From the NCBI GenBank assembly GCA_963402885.1, contig OY727102.1, positions 9,982,001-10,046,000 of the forward strand: DNA of 64,000 nucleotides, read 5' to 3'. Positions 20,300-30,725 of the stretch are shown one piece after another; within the stretch, counting starts at the first letter, position 1, and every line of letters starts with the position of its first letter. A model generated the notes under the pieces. It saw only the letters and a list, made by a program, of their open reading frames with translations. It made no database searches and was not told where the DNA came from. The stretch comes from Antedon bifida. Its lineage: Eukaryota; Echinodermata; Crinoidea; Comatulida; Antedonidae. A program made the translations under genes and the position numbers.

Positions 20300-20352
20300 C
20301 TAAAATGTAAGTTACTATATAAGGAAAAGAGAAGTATTTTGGTATTGCTTAC

Positions 20353-20510
20353 CTGCTCCAACTGTGTGGTGAATTACATTATCCTGAATTGCATCCAGAT
20401 AGCAGGACTGAAGCCATTATGAAATGTATATTCACGTACAAACGATGGACTTTCTACAGTAACTTCTCCAATATCCAAGAAAGCAACTGAATAATGTGGC
20501 TCATAATAAT
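20353..20510 (-). CDS. pkhd1l1-like: Fibrocystin-L-like exon E1 (A1), frameshifted
   Basis: Acceptor atttgtttcag and donor gtaagca. Reads SVAFLDIGEVTVESPSFVRE then YTFHNGFSPAI, a beta-helix segment. A deletion after ATC removes the GMFGTSGLTIQ part seen in copy B and shifts the frame. The end DNVIHHTVGA can be read in another frame. Confidence 0.8.
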
Positions 20511-21600
20511 CTGAAACAAATAAATAAGTGTCACTATCGAATGAATAAGTGCCAGACAAAAACCTCAGGGAAAAAAAAGTTACAATTACAGAACTAACAC
20601 TTTCCAATGTAAGAATGTTCCTTTATAGAAGTATTTTAACACAACCTGTGTTATTATAATGTATTATTCTGGTCCTCAAGCTTTACTGGAAACTGAGGAA
20701 ATTCGGATTAGGCCCTCCACGGACCCTCGACAGCCAGCAGTGCAGCGCCTACCAGATCAGCACACCGGGAGACAATCCCCTACTTTTTTCAAACAGTGTA
20801 CCACGTTCTTTAATGTGCACTGTTAAGTACACAGGACCAACGGCTTTACATCTCATCCGAAGAATAAGGCAATGAGAGTAAAGCATCCTGCCTAAGGAAC
20901 CATGGTGGTCTATTTATAATTATTTTCTCTCAATCTAATAACAATCATTGCCATGATTCAATAAATTGTTTATTAATTAAAAATATAAAAATCATCACCA
21001 TTAATGACCAGAAATAATGAGTGATAGAGCTGATAATGTTAGTTTTCCCAACGATTATATAATCTTAAGTTTCCAAAGAAGGAAAGAAGGCAAATAAAGA
21101 GAATGCTAGAAGTTTGGACTGGCAAACAGTTTAGTGTACACATAAACAGTAGTTACTGGCACTGTATACTTCAACACAAAGAATAATTATTCTAAATATT
21201 TATTTCTTAGGCTTAATACTTACAATAGTTGATTAGATCCACTGCTAGCACTCTTCTTCCTTAGATTCATTCGCATAGTCTGACATTTTAACTTAAGGTA
21301 CCTTCTCTGTGGGTGCTCAAATGAAAACTGTCAATGGATGTCAAAGGTTGAAAAAGCAATGCGTTGTTCAATTTCTAAACAATGACCCTGTTGTACACAC
21401 ATTTGACTGGATATTTGTTTAATTAATGTACAGTATGTATATGCATGTATGAACATGCTCGCCTGCATCTTAAATTGAGAGGATCTGTGTGTGTAGCATC
21501 CAATAAGAATTTAGTGAAGTTCGAGAAGCTGGGAAGAGCAACCCTGTGTTGATCTGGGCCTCCGTGGATAAATTGAACTTATTATACCTATTCATGGTAA
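20511..21600. other. Region between remnants A1 and B1
   Basis: Holds a SINE-like element (20665-20930, listed separately) and otherwise AT-rich sequence. A possible minus-strand exon with a strong donor (gtaagtatt after 21224) could read MNLRKKSASSGSNQL from an ATG near 21270, but nothing supports it further. The A/B homology resumes at about 21611. Counterpart: about 49254-50333. Confidence 0.45.
20665..20930 (-). mobile_element. SINE-like/retroelement repeat (unit 1)
   Basis: On the minus strand the order is tttactctcattgcc, cggatgagatgtaaagccgt, tggtcctgtgtact, taaagaacgtgg, aaaaaagtaggggattgtct, cccggtgtgctg. I recognise this as a widespread conserved repeat of marine invertebrate genomes, probably part of a SINE or a LINE 3' region. 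It is absent from the copy B counterpart. Family name not certain. Confidence 0.6.
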
Positions 21601-21904
21601 CAGTAACGTTTGTTGCTCTTAGAGTGGATACGGTAGTCTACAATTGAAGATGCTTTTAAAATTGGGGTAGGGGGAAGTATTAATAGAAGGTAGTGGGTTA
21701 AATAGAGGGAGACCTGCATTGAAAATTTGAAATGGACTGTAGTCTTCAAAAAGAAGTTGCTCTTAGATTGGATACACTAGTCTACAATTGATGGTGATTT
21801 TAGAATTATAATGCAGTATTAAATAGAAGATGGATGGTTAATTAGAGAGAAAAACTGCATTGACAATTTGAAAATGACTTATAATTAATTAAAAAATCAC
21901 CAAC

Positions 21905-22220
21905 CTTGGAATCCAGATGTTCTGCAATATCCATTGTAAAATCTTCAATTAGATTAAACTGAACATCAAATTTCTCAACAACTTTTAGTGTTGATCTGCG
22001 ATTGATATGTGGAAAACACCCTCAATGACAGAAAACTCTGTTGAGTTGATACCTTCTAGCGTGGATGAGTTGGAATAAACAATGCTGAATTTAAAGAAGT
22101 AACCACTTCCTGACAGATTAATGGCAAGATCAGTGAAGTTGGCCCAGCCATGGATTATATCTACAGTGTTGTTGCTGACGAGCTCTGCATCAGATACTCC
22201 TGGGCATTTTCCATGGATGT
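21905..22220 (-). CDS. pkhd1l1-like: Fibrocystin-L-like exon E10 (B1), 5' truncated
   Basis: Has GWANFTDLAINLSGSGYFF and the following VYSNSSTLEGINSTEFS. The acceptor and first ~35 bp known from copy A are deleted. Ends at donor gttggtg. Confidence 0.7.
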
Positions 22221-22329
22221 AAAAATCATTGAATAATTCCTTTTTTTTCGTAGAATATTTGTATCAAACCTATGGTGTATTACCACAGCTTGATAGCCTA
22301 TATTGGAGTTTAGAAAGAATTGTGTTAAA

Positions 22330-22479
22330 TCTACACCGGTATCCAATATAGAGATGCAAGGTTGAATCTCAAATAGCATCAGCCGTTGTAAACGTATACT
22401 CATTGTGCTTGAGAATTGATAGATGATTTCTACTCCTGGGTCACTAGATGCCTCTTCTTCAGCTTGCTTCTCAGAATAC
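22330..22479 (-). CDS. pkhd1l1-like: Fibrocystin-L-like exon E9 (B1)
   Basis: YSEKQAEEEASSDPGVEIIY and later IQPCISILDT. The donor GT seen in copy A is changed to GA. Open frame continues to 22161 through intron-like sequence. Confidence 0.65.
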
Positions 22480-22658
22480 CTGTGAACCAATTAGTTATGT
22501 TGTTTTGTAATGATATAGGCATTATGGTTATGTTCGTTACAAGCCACACATGAGAATACAATTTAAGACTTTGGACAAGACGATACAAGCCAGTTCTTTA
22601 CAACAGTAACTCTACAGAAAACTCTACTTCAACTCATTACTTCTTAAATGTGACTTAC

Positions 22659-22855
22659 GTTTTATTGCCTGTACTTGGACCTCCTGTTGTATTTGTTGCT
22701 CTCACACCCCTTGTTGGGTCTTCGGCTGGGGGAGAAGGATCGGTCATTGCTAATAACCTCAACTTCAAGACTCTCGTACAAAGTACCGGTTTGTGCTGCA
22801 TTAACAATTTCTGCTTGAAGGTTAACTAACTCATCATGTTCTAGGGTTGAATTGC
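22659..22855 (-). CDS. pkhd1l1-like: Fibrocystin-L-like exon E8 (B1)
   Basis: Same as exon E8 of copy A, 197 nt with acceptor ccttacag and donor gtaagtc, and the same internal frame break. Confidence 0.65.
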
Positions 22856-23010
22856 CTGTAAGGAAGAAATGTTAATTATTGTTTAGATATTAAAAGAATA
22901 GGCAATGAAATAAAATTCAACTCATTTCTAAACATATAAAACTGAAAAAAGAAGAAATCTGGATAGATTATGTGATACTTTAATATGGTTAAAGAAAGCT
23001 ATTTACTTAC

Positions 23011-23684
23011 TGTATTATATATACCAAACTGGCAAGATTGTTAACAAGATCTTCTTCATAGAAGTCATCAACATCAACAGAAGCCACACCAACGTCAACC
23101 ATTATAACCGGTGTAGTGATGATGTCAATTGGGTCACTACCACGTATAAGTATCCAAAGAGTCTGCCAATCGCGATCAAAATAGTTCTCGCCATAAATGC
23201 TGGAGTCATGAACTGATCGTCTGGTCTATTTGGATCTTCTGGAACCCATATGAACATATCTCCATCCAGCTGCCTGTTATTTGGCATGACATAGTGACCT
23301 TGATGGTACACATCTAAGCGTTGAGGATTGGCATACCAGATGCCGACAACTATTTTCTGATCTGGAGCTGTGTTCAGGAAATGAAGTCATAACGTTTGAG
23401 GATTCGTTGAACTCTCATAAACATCTCATAAGTCTCTCCAATTGCAACGATAGACATAAATGTGCTGATGCGCTCTTGACATGTGTACCCATGACACCAG
23501 CCGTGATCTTGTGGTCCATTGATCAAATCAACATAACCGTTAGACACAATGACGATTGGTGAAGACGTCGTAATTCTTGTGTCAGGATCAAGACTTTCAA
23601 TAATCAACATAGCGTAATCGTAGTCATAGCATTCAAAAGCCTGCCAAGATTCATGCCATATGCAGTCTTCTGTACCAATGATAC
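23011..23684 (-). CDS. pkhd1l1-like: Fibrocystin-L-like exon E6/E7 (B1), broken
   Basis: A single 674-nt exon, acceptor ttttcattaag and donor gtaagta. Reads IIGTEDCIWHESWQAFECYD, AMLIIESLDPDTRITTSSP, GYVDLINGPQDHGWCHGYTC, then after a frameshift near 23405 and a TGA, FLNTAPDQKIVVGIWYANPQ and RLDVYHQGHYV, then WVPEDPN. A 10-bp loss after QFM shifts the frame again before the FYEEDLVNNLASL part. The order and spacing match the fibrocystin-L family very well. Confidence 0.9.
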
Positions 23685-23770
23685 CTTAATGAAAAGAGCA
23701 GATTAGATAAAAGATTTTACTACCATTGATGTCTGTAACCATCATGTTTGAAATTCTATAATCCTATAAT

Positions 23771-23925
23771 TCTAAGTCCACGTCTCGGATCTCTGTCCCA
23801 CTCGTATGCAGAATCAGGAATAACATAACCAGGCCGTGATCCTACTAGAATTCCACCATCTTCGTCTCTGATCATTGCATTCTTAAATGCATCACAATCC
23901 ATCTCCACGCACTCAGAAGGATTAA
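23771..23925 (-). CDS. pkhd1l1-like: Fibrocystin-L-like exon E5 (B1), split by MITE
   Basis: Reads SECVEMDCDAFKNAMIRDED, GGILVGSRPGYVIPDSAYEW and DRDPRRGL, then diverges from copy A into a stop, losing the PYDEKCPHK end and its donor. The upstream end is cut at a TTAA by a MITE; the last bases and acceptor (cactacag) lie on the far side at about 24548. Confidence 0.85.
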
Positions 23926-24543
23926 AGACCCCTTCCCTTCAATTTGTGACGTTTTGTAAAAATAATACATATATATTACTTTAAAAACATTAAACAAGGT
24001 CATTCCTTGTCTTAAATGTACGTTTTATGGTAAATTATGATAAAAAGTGAGAAACAATGCACTACCTATGTAGCTCGCGGCGAATGACCTCTCGTGGGCA
24101 GTCTTTAGGTCTAGCCTAGCTAGGCTGAGTTTTGTAGGCCTAGCCGGTAAACATCGGTAACGTACGAATATCGTATGCTAGTTATATACCTAGCCTGACG
24201 TTGTATAGTTGCTGCATTAATTGTCTTTCTATATTTGCCAGACTCCGTTGATACAAAATGGGGAAAACCTGGTACTTTCGGTGAAAATTTATGAGTCTTC
24301 CATTTGTTTTGGCCTCACGATCAATCAAAAAGTGGGTGAATTACAGAAGAAAAACAAAAATATCAATCCGCACGCAATGCATTTTGGGATTTATAGCGGG
24401 CCGCTAAAATTACTAGAATCAACTTATTTTTCACATTTTTAACCATTTAAAGACAAAAAAGTTACCATATAATATTTATTTTTACATTAATTGTAGTTTG
24501 TGACCTTAAATTAGATCTAAAAAACGTAGGGAAGGGGGTCTTT
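23926..24543. mobile_element. 618-bp MITE with TTAA target duplication (unit 1)
   Basis: Terminal inverted repeats AGACCCCTTCCCT at the left and, on the other strand, AAAGACCCCCTTCCCT at the right. TTAA lies on both sides (23922-23925 and 24544-24547), while copy A has the empty site with one TTAA near 12914. TTAA duplication suggests a piggyBac-type mobiliser, although a 3-bp TTA/TAA duplication (Harbinger-type) cannot be ruled out because of the A/T bases at the edge. Contains a GGCCTA-like patch and an unremarkable open frame at 24221-24442; no transposase seen. Confidence 0.85.
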
Positions 24544-24921
24544 TTAACTTTACTGTAGTGTTAAGATTAAATGAAAAGTATTGTAGGTACAGAAAGTGTA
24601 CTAGGTTGATGAAAATAATGCAATTAGCAAGTAAAGATACACAATGATTTACAATAACGTAACTTGGATAAATGCAAGCGGTCCGTAGATATATAGGATA
24701 AATACTATTAGTACTTACCCTAAATTAGGTATATGTATGTAAACCCTGTTCTTGTCTCTGACTGCTACCTTCTTTGTACCTATAAGCATTCAGCTTCATG
24801 TGTAAACAGTATGAGTATGCGTTTCCTGCAATAGAACTCAAACAATGGCAGTTGTTGGTTTGTCGAAGTAAGGACTAGGTTTGTCCAAGTAAGGACCAGA
24901 TTATGTCATGCTTTTACATAC

Positions 24922-25085
24922 CTTGCAATCTTGTGCTTCCAGCAATAGCTGGGTAATTATGTATACCATGAAATTGAAAAAATTGAGCACCATTACATGA
25001 AATTTGCCCACACGAATCCAGCATTTCCATTCTCTGGACGAGGTGCACGCTGTTTTGCACTTTGACCTGCATTCTCCGGTTGATT
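24922..25085 (-). CDS. pkhd1l1-like: Fibrocystin-L-like exon E3 (B1), with stop
   Basis: Acceptor and donor as in copy A. Reads NQPENAGQSAKQRAPRPENG then NAGFVWANFM and a TAA caused by an 8-bp loss; GIHNYPAIAG remains readable in another frame. Confidence 0.8.
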
Positions 25086-25560
25086 CTGAAATATTTACAT
25101 GAAAATGTTAATGGAAAAATGTAATATTTTAATCAGAATTTATAAATTACGTAACTGATTACACAATGGAATGGCATTATCAGTACACGTTAAGAAAAAG
25201 GAGGTAGAAGAGTAAGAAAGTCCTTTGACAAATTTCCTTTCGAGTGAAAGTCAAGTATGCATATACTGTATAATAAATATACATTGATTTTATTTGACAG
25301 AATGCAAAATAGAGTTCCCCAAAATGAAAATATAATAAAAATTGAAATACAGAAAAAAAAAAAACATCTTTTAAAATGAATAATAAAAATGTTCATATTT
25401 ATTGAAACTGTTTATATCTTTTTTTTTTTTTTTTTGGTTTCCCACTTTTATTTCATCGTCATTAACATTGTTTCATTCATTATGATTTTTACATATATAC
25501 AGTATTCGGTTTGTAACATGCTATTTAATGTTAAATCTTACTGAACCTACCTGTAACTCA

Positions 25561-25995
25561 TCGCAATCAAAGAACAGGCTTGTACCAATTATAAACGTCC
25601 ATTCTCACACATACTTATCAACAGCTTCATGACTAAGAGAAGATGGCTCAATGACAAATGGCATCACCCCGATGTTGTTGTCAGCAAGAACAAGATCAGT
25701 CATTTGGAAAAAGACTCCATAATCCCAATTCTTCCAGATGAAGAAATTGGCAATCTGACCATCCCTCGTCATGAACACCGTGCAAAGAAGTATGGCCTTC
25801 GTTGTTGCTCCATTGACTTTCAACGTCACAATCTCCCCACTGACATGGTACAGCACCATCTCAGAGCCTACCACAGTGTTGTCTTGTAGGATGACATCTC
25901 TGGAGCTCTCAATTTCAATACCTGCTGGCCACGATATATCCTCAGCATTGTAGCGGTCTTGATATGTACCAGGAAAGACAGAACAGCAGATTAAT
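25561..25995 (-). CDS. pkhd1l1-like: Fibrocystin-L-like exon E2 (B1)
   Basis: Acceptor cattttag and donor gtaggtt. Long open stretch: VFPGTYQDRYNAEDISWPAG, IEIESSRDVILQDNTVVGSE, then WKNWDYGVFFQMTDLVLADN, NIGVMPFVIEPSSLSHEAVD and a TGA after KYV, shared in position with copy A. This is the beta-helix cluster of fibrocystin-L. Unit 2 has five more residues (RDCTQ) after TRDGQ; unit 1 has lost 15 nt between short ctg repeats. Confidence 0.88.
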
Positions 25996-26048
25996 CTAAA
26001 ATGTAAGTTACTATATAAGGGAAAGAGAAGTATTTTGGCATTGCTTAC

Positions 26049-26194
26049 CTGCTCCAACTGTGTGGTGAATTACATTATCCTGAATTGTTAGTCCTGAAGT
26101 ACCAAACATCCCGATAGCAGGACTGAAGCCATTATGAAATGTATACAACCGCTGGACCTTCTACAGTAACTTCTCCAATATCCAAGAAAGCAAC
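26049..26194 (-). CDS. pkhd1l1-like: Fibrocystin-L-like exon E1 (B1), frameshifted
   Basis: Reads VAFLDIGEVTVEGP, then an 8-bp loss shifts the frame to YTFHNGFSPAIGMFGTSGLT and IQDNVIHHTVGA before donor gtaagca. Keeps the GMFGTSGLTIQ part that copy A lost. Confidence 0.8.
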
Positions 26195-27179
26195 CTAAGG
26201 GAACATTATACTTACCTGTTGATTAAGTTAATTAACAATTGGGATGAAATATTTTACAGTACTTTGTACTTAATTTATTATTAACATTAAAACATATTTT
26301 AGTGTAAATTAAAAATAATTTTATTTTATAGTTGTTTATTTATAATTTAATTTAGCATTTACTTAAACTATAGGCTTAATATAATTAAGTTAAGTTATCT
26401 TGCCCAGTGGGCTAGTCACAACAAAAACAAAAATCAAGCCCTGCTGAAATGGAAGCCTTATAATTCTTTTTTGCACTTTTTTTTATAAAAAGAAGAATTA
26501 TCTGCAATTGCGCCATTGGCTGCAACAGTATTTTTAATTAATGATTTATGATTTTTTTCAAATAACTACTGCATATATCACAATATATCACTTTTTAACA
26601 ATTAGCCAGTAAATCATGGTCTGGTGTTAACATTCTGAATTTTCCACTGATGCAGTGATGCCTGAATTTCACTACACTGCATAAAATATTAGTAAGCCTA
26701 TTATAAGATTACCTTTTCCTTCAAATAGAATACAGTAAATGTCCATCTGGGTCTTGTCTTCTAATATGTGATGCTTCAAAACACATATCCAGTCGTCTTC
26801 TGTTGGTCATTTTGAGATTTTTTTCTTCTGAAGAAACAATAACAATTCTACTAATTTTTTAATTAATTATTAGGTCGTACAGACAGTGACCAACAACTTT
26901 ATGTCTTGTCTGAAGAATCACCCAAGAACACAGACAAGTCAGCACAGATCTCGAATTATAAAATATTGCTTATTGAATCGATCAAAAGATGTGTACGGCG
27001 TAACAGTTAGCGTTATTTAAATATTCCTTGTTTTTAACTATATAAATATTGACTTTTTGGAACTGAAGTTGATTTATAAAAAGCATATAGGCCTATTTAC
27101 ATCGTATTTGTTACATATAACCCTGAATAGTCTTTGGTTTGGTGTTTAATATAGGACATGCGAATAGATTGTACTGTAT
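26195..27179. other. AT-rich sequence upstream of remnant B1
   Basis: Apart from the possible exon at 26713-26799 nothing is supported. A hairpin-like pair (ctttttttataaaaag) lies near 26478. Unit 2 carries an extra ttaattattaattatta expansion in the matching place near 55620. Confidence 0.45.
26713..26799 (-). CDS. Possible 87-nt phase-1 exon upstream of B1
   Basis: Between a weak acceptor (tgaccaacag) and donor gtaatct, 87 nt read openly in phase 1: DDWICVLKHHILEDKTQMDI then YCILFEGK. Symmetric phase resembles the tail exons of remnant A, but the acceptor lacks a good pyrimidine tract. No family recognised. Counterpart in unit 2 near 55465-55550. Confidence 0.3.
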
Positions 27180-27800
27180 TTATTAGGTATTGGTATAAAA
27201 TAGGCTAGGCCAATACTAGGATGATAGGTCCCAGCATGTAGGCTAGCCTGCTGGGCCTAAAAAAAATAAACCTTAAACCAAAATTACATTTCCTAGTTTT
27301 TAGAATGAAAGCTGTCAACAGAAAACCTAATTGAATATAGGGTCTTCGGCCTAGGCTAGCTTGATACTAGACTAACGATATAGCCTTTATAGTAATAATA
27401 CTAGCCTAGCTAGGCCTTAGGCCTAGGCCTAACCCATTCCCATAAAAGAAAGAAGAAGAAAACAGATCTGTCATTTAGGCCTAGCTAGCCTAACTAGGCC
27501 TAGAGCTATAATAGACTATAGGCCTAGTAGGCCTAGAGCTAATACTAGGCCTAGGCCTAGGCCTATTATTATGATAGGCCTAGGCCTAGGCCTATTCTAT
27601 TGTTGCAACCACTTTACCTTAAAAAAAACAATTTGTATCCAAAGCTAATTTGATACGAAGACATCCTTCCACATGCCAATAAAAAAACTACTAGCTAGGG
27701 GCCTAGGCCTAGCTAAGTATAAAAAGTGTATTGCTATACAATACAATACAACGGATAGGCCAGCTAGGCCTAGGCCTAGGCTAGGCCGAAATCAAACTTC
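27180..27800. repeat. GGCCTA-rich simple repeat (unit 1, second)
   Basis: Irregular runs of taggcctagg, with the longest clean tract near 27545-27563. Unit 2 has one hexamer fewer there. The 90-codon plus-strand frame at 27673-27945 crosses this repeat and is not called. Confidence 0.8.
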
Positions 27801-28456
27801 CCCGCAGGAGGTTCGTGCAGGCCCACACTTTTTGAGACTCGTCAACTTATTGTTTAAGAATGCAGATATTTTTTGCCCCGTCGATATAAAATATTTTCCG
27901 GTAGAAGTAATTATTAGTTTATTACTAATTCTTATGTTAAGGTAGTATAAGTATAGGATTTGGTAAATCATTTAATACAAATAAATATAAGTAGAACCAC
28001 CAGAACTATTTCCGCTATACAGCCCTATTTAAAAATGGCCTGGTCTAAATTAACATTCTACCTACTAGGGAACGTAGGTTGGCCGAGGCACTCTGCTTGA
28101 CTTTCTAGGCCCCCCACACTACAAGTCCTAGGCCTACCCGTTAGGCCAATTTCTCTCGCGTTGTGGTAATAAGGATACGCAGCTAAAGTGAATTTCCTCC
28201 GCTACACTGAACCACGAGCTAAGCCTACATATTTACCGATACTCGTCAATTTATTTTTTTATGGCATCAATGCTACACATTTTGCCCATTGATAATACAT
28301 TTTCTCGTACTAAAAAGTACTTATTAATTTAATTCATTATGTCTATACTTTATTTATTTAGATATTTAGTTTCCGTTTCTTGTTGAATAAACTGCAAATA
28401 AATAAAGCTATTGTATTTCTAAAGGTTCCTTTAGCAAAATGGAATCATCTTTCCTA
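27801..28456. other. Spacer at unit end, no gene seen
   Basis: AT-rich with no supported frame. It ends in ggaatcatctttcctatag directly before the next unit start. Counterpart: about 56546-57205. Confidence 0.5.
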
Positions 28457-29136
28457 TAGTATATAAGAATACAAAAATATTTAGGATCTCGCTATTTATC
28501 TGGGCGATGTAGTCTGTGGGGTTAAAGAATACTCGAGCGGAAGAATACAACACATAATAATTAACCATATCTATTACCAGTAAAACAGCGTCCTCTCTTA
28601 TTATTTCGCGTAGGTTTCAAATAATAACGGGGAAAAAAAGTTAAGTAATATTTAATAGCATAAGTGTGTTCCACTCATAAAAGAGTATTTAATTCCAAAA
28701 TTGTAATACAGTATATCGAAAAGTTAGATTTTTATTAGTGATAGAAATTTAGTATTATTTGGATAAAATAAAACTGTAAAAACATCATTCAAAAACCATC
28801 GTGGAAAAATACTTAACCAACTTCAATTTTGTTCAAATTTGGTACAATAATTCTATATGTATTTATTTATCTTTAGTATAAAAATTGGGTAATTTACTAG
28901 AATTTTAGATGATTTGGACATTTTTTATTTTTCAAAATATGATGCCTATGGTTCTACTATACATTTACAACATTTTTTTTTACTAAAAGTGCGCCTAAGT
29001 TATTTTTTAAAAAAAACTTGATACTAGTATTTTTCTTTTACATTATAACATTTGTGTAGTAAATTTTTCTTCTCATAAGCTATTATAGTGTAGGCCTACA
29101 TTTATATTATAGTAGAACCGTTTAATTGGGGACAGC

Positions 29137-29630
29137 TCTTTTTACTATTTCGCCTTAACGTCTGTTTTTTTAACATTCGCCATTTACATTGCAAATTATA
29201 AATGGTATTATTATTTTTTAGTGGATTTAGAATAGCTAGAACATGTGTGATAGTAGTTTTGACTACACTATATCAGGGAAGAGTGAGATTAAAGCAGTCG
29301 TGAATTAAAATTTCAATAAAATTTGTCAACACATATAATTTTACTGTTTCGCCTTAACGTCTGTTTTTTTAACATTCGCCATTTAGGCCTAGGCCTACAT
29401 CGCATTATAAATGGTATTATAATTTATACTGGATTTGGAATAGCTAGAACAGTGTGTAGTTTAAACTATACTATATCAGGGGAATGAACGTGAATTAAAA
29501 TGTCCATAACATTTGTCAACAAATATAATTTTGCGATTTCGCCTTAACGTCTGTTTTTTTTTACATTCGCCATTTGCATTATAAATGGTATTATTCTTAT
29601 AATGGATTTGGAATAGCTAGAACATGTGTG
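29137..29630. repeat. Three-copy ~195-bp tandem repeat (unit 2)
   Basis: Counterpart of 1322-1815 at an offset of +27,815, with the same three copies and the same internal differences. Confidence 0.85.
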
Positions 29631-30199
29631 TAGATCTTTTCCAGATGGATTTCTTTCAAACTAAATGAGGGGATCTGCTAGGTTCCCGCCCGGAGAAATA
29701 GTTTTTCTTACAAGATTTGAATAATCAACAATATCAACATTCAACAGTGTGGCGTGTTGACCGCAATGAATAACAATACCATCTTCCCCACTACACCTGC
29801 ACCAACTCATTTGCATAATAACGCACGGCATACCAACTGATCAATATTTGTATAGGAGTAGCAATCAATGGGTTGGTTGGATGGCTGCTGTTGTTCATCA
29901 TGTAATTCATTGTATCAGTTGTTTTGATTTCTCATGATCAATTATTCACTTAATTCATTTCATTTATTCATGATCAAACACAGTAAAATGTAGTACATGG
30001 TTTGGAATAATGTTCGTTTGTTCAAAGTTAATAATTCACACAGAAATTGTGAAATTATTTATTACAATAATGCATATGTATTTAAATAAATAGAGAGAAT
30101 ACACTAGCCAGGCTAGGCATCGGCATCTTTACACATTTCTATTTATTTGTTCCTAATTTTCTGACATAACTTAGGTGTTCTTAAAATTGAGGGCGCCAA

Positions 30200-30482
30200 A
30201 CATAAAATTTACGAGATCGGAAAGAGGCGGGAAGCCAAAAAAAATGATGGTGTGCTCCCTTGCCTCTAGCACGGTAAGGCTCTCTCACAGCCTTGGGGGT
30301 ACCACACATCAGATGCTTTGATGTTATTGCCTCATAATGTGTGGTGGAAAGGGGGACGTTTAAGTCTGTGAACCCCAAACACAGAAGCTCGCATAGCTTT
30401 AACTCTTTTCCACCGACCGGCATGGGGTTTGAACCCACGATAATCGTGTTCCACGACGCTCTACCAACTGAGCTATCCGGCC
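30200..30482 (-). mobile_element. tRNA-derived SINE (unit 2)
   Basis: Same SINE as 2385-2667, with the tRNA-like head at 30482-30415. Differences from unit 1 are a few single bases. Confidence 0.8.
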
Positions 30483-30625
30483 CTCTGGTTAATAGCAAGG
30501 TTAAAACTAGATTCGTTTCCTCAAAAGTACGTCATGAATATGCAAATTTATGACGTAACGATTAGAATGACGTAATATGAAGCGCGTATAAGACTATACT
30601 ATTGTCACCTTTTATTACTCGTGTA

Positions 30626-30725
30626 CATTGTGGCATAACGGGTAGTGCTCTAGTAACTATCGTTTGGATTGTATTCTCTCAGCTCTACTGGCTGGGGTTC
30701 GAATCTCTACGGATTTCTTTTTTTT
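30626..30725 (+). ncRNA. tRNA-like Pol III sequence with T-run end (unit 2)
   Basis: Counterpart of 2811-2910. Box A, Box B and the T-run are kept; only the length of the T-run and the following A-run changes. Confidence 0.55.

Larger units (their letters stand above)
8580..20510 (-). pseudogene. pkhd1l1-like: Fibrocystin-L-like gene remnant A1 (3' part)
   Basis: Minus-strand exons, upstream to downstream: E1 20510-20353, E2 20299-20157, E3 19666-19492, E4 19172-19071, E5 12922-12732, E7 ~12019-11785, E8 11636-11440, E9 11257-11098, E10 10975-10649, then six short tail exons 9947-8580. Their peptides follow the order of the C-terminal ectodomain of the fibrocystin-L family: second beta-helix cluster, DCDA block, then the FYEEDLVNNLASL block. 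That family makes large cell-surface proteins. Damage includes a frameshift in E1, loss of about 290 bp of E2, loss of the exon carrying NGPQDHGWC, a lost donor after E7 and frameshifts in E8-E10. A 5.9-kb retrotransposon and a LINE fragment lie within it. E3, E4, E5 and most tail exons remain open. Confidence 0.85.
21905..26194 (-). pseudogene. pkhd1l1-like: Fibrocystin-L-like gene remnant B1
   Basis: Second, diverged copy of the same gene region: E1 26194-26049, E2 25995-25561, E3 25085-24922, E5 23925-23771 and, beyond a MITE, its first few bases, E6/E7 23684-23011, E8 22855-22659, E9 22479-~22330, E10 ~22220-21905. It is homologous to remnant A over 10351-20500. Damage: 8-bp losses in E1 and E3, deletion of E4, a 618-bp MITE in E5, a frameshift and stop in E6/E7, a 10-bp loss near QFM, and loss of the start of E10. 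It keeps the DLINGPQDHGWC exon that remnant A lacks. It has no counterpart of the short tail exons. Confidence 0.85.
644..28456. repeat. 28-kb tandem unit, copy 1
   Basis: This segment of about 27.8 kb is followed seamlessly by a near-identical copy. The start block at 644 recurs at 28457 and 57206, and the last ~450 bp of this unit (28000-28456) recur just before 57206. Order and orientation of all internal parts are the same, so the copies are direct head-to-tail repeats. Differences in aligned stretches are sparse SNPs and short indels. A real segmental array is the simplest reading, but a false duplication by the assembler, or alleles placed in tandem, cannot be excluded from sequence alone. 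Confidence 0.95.

Noticed and set aside
24221..24442. 73-codon frame in the TTAA MITE as a transposase piece
   Set aside because: No recognisable transposase motif and far too short.
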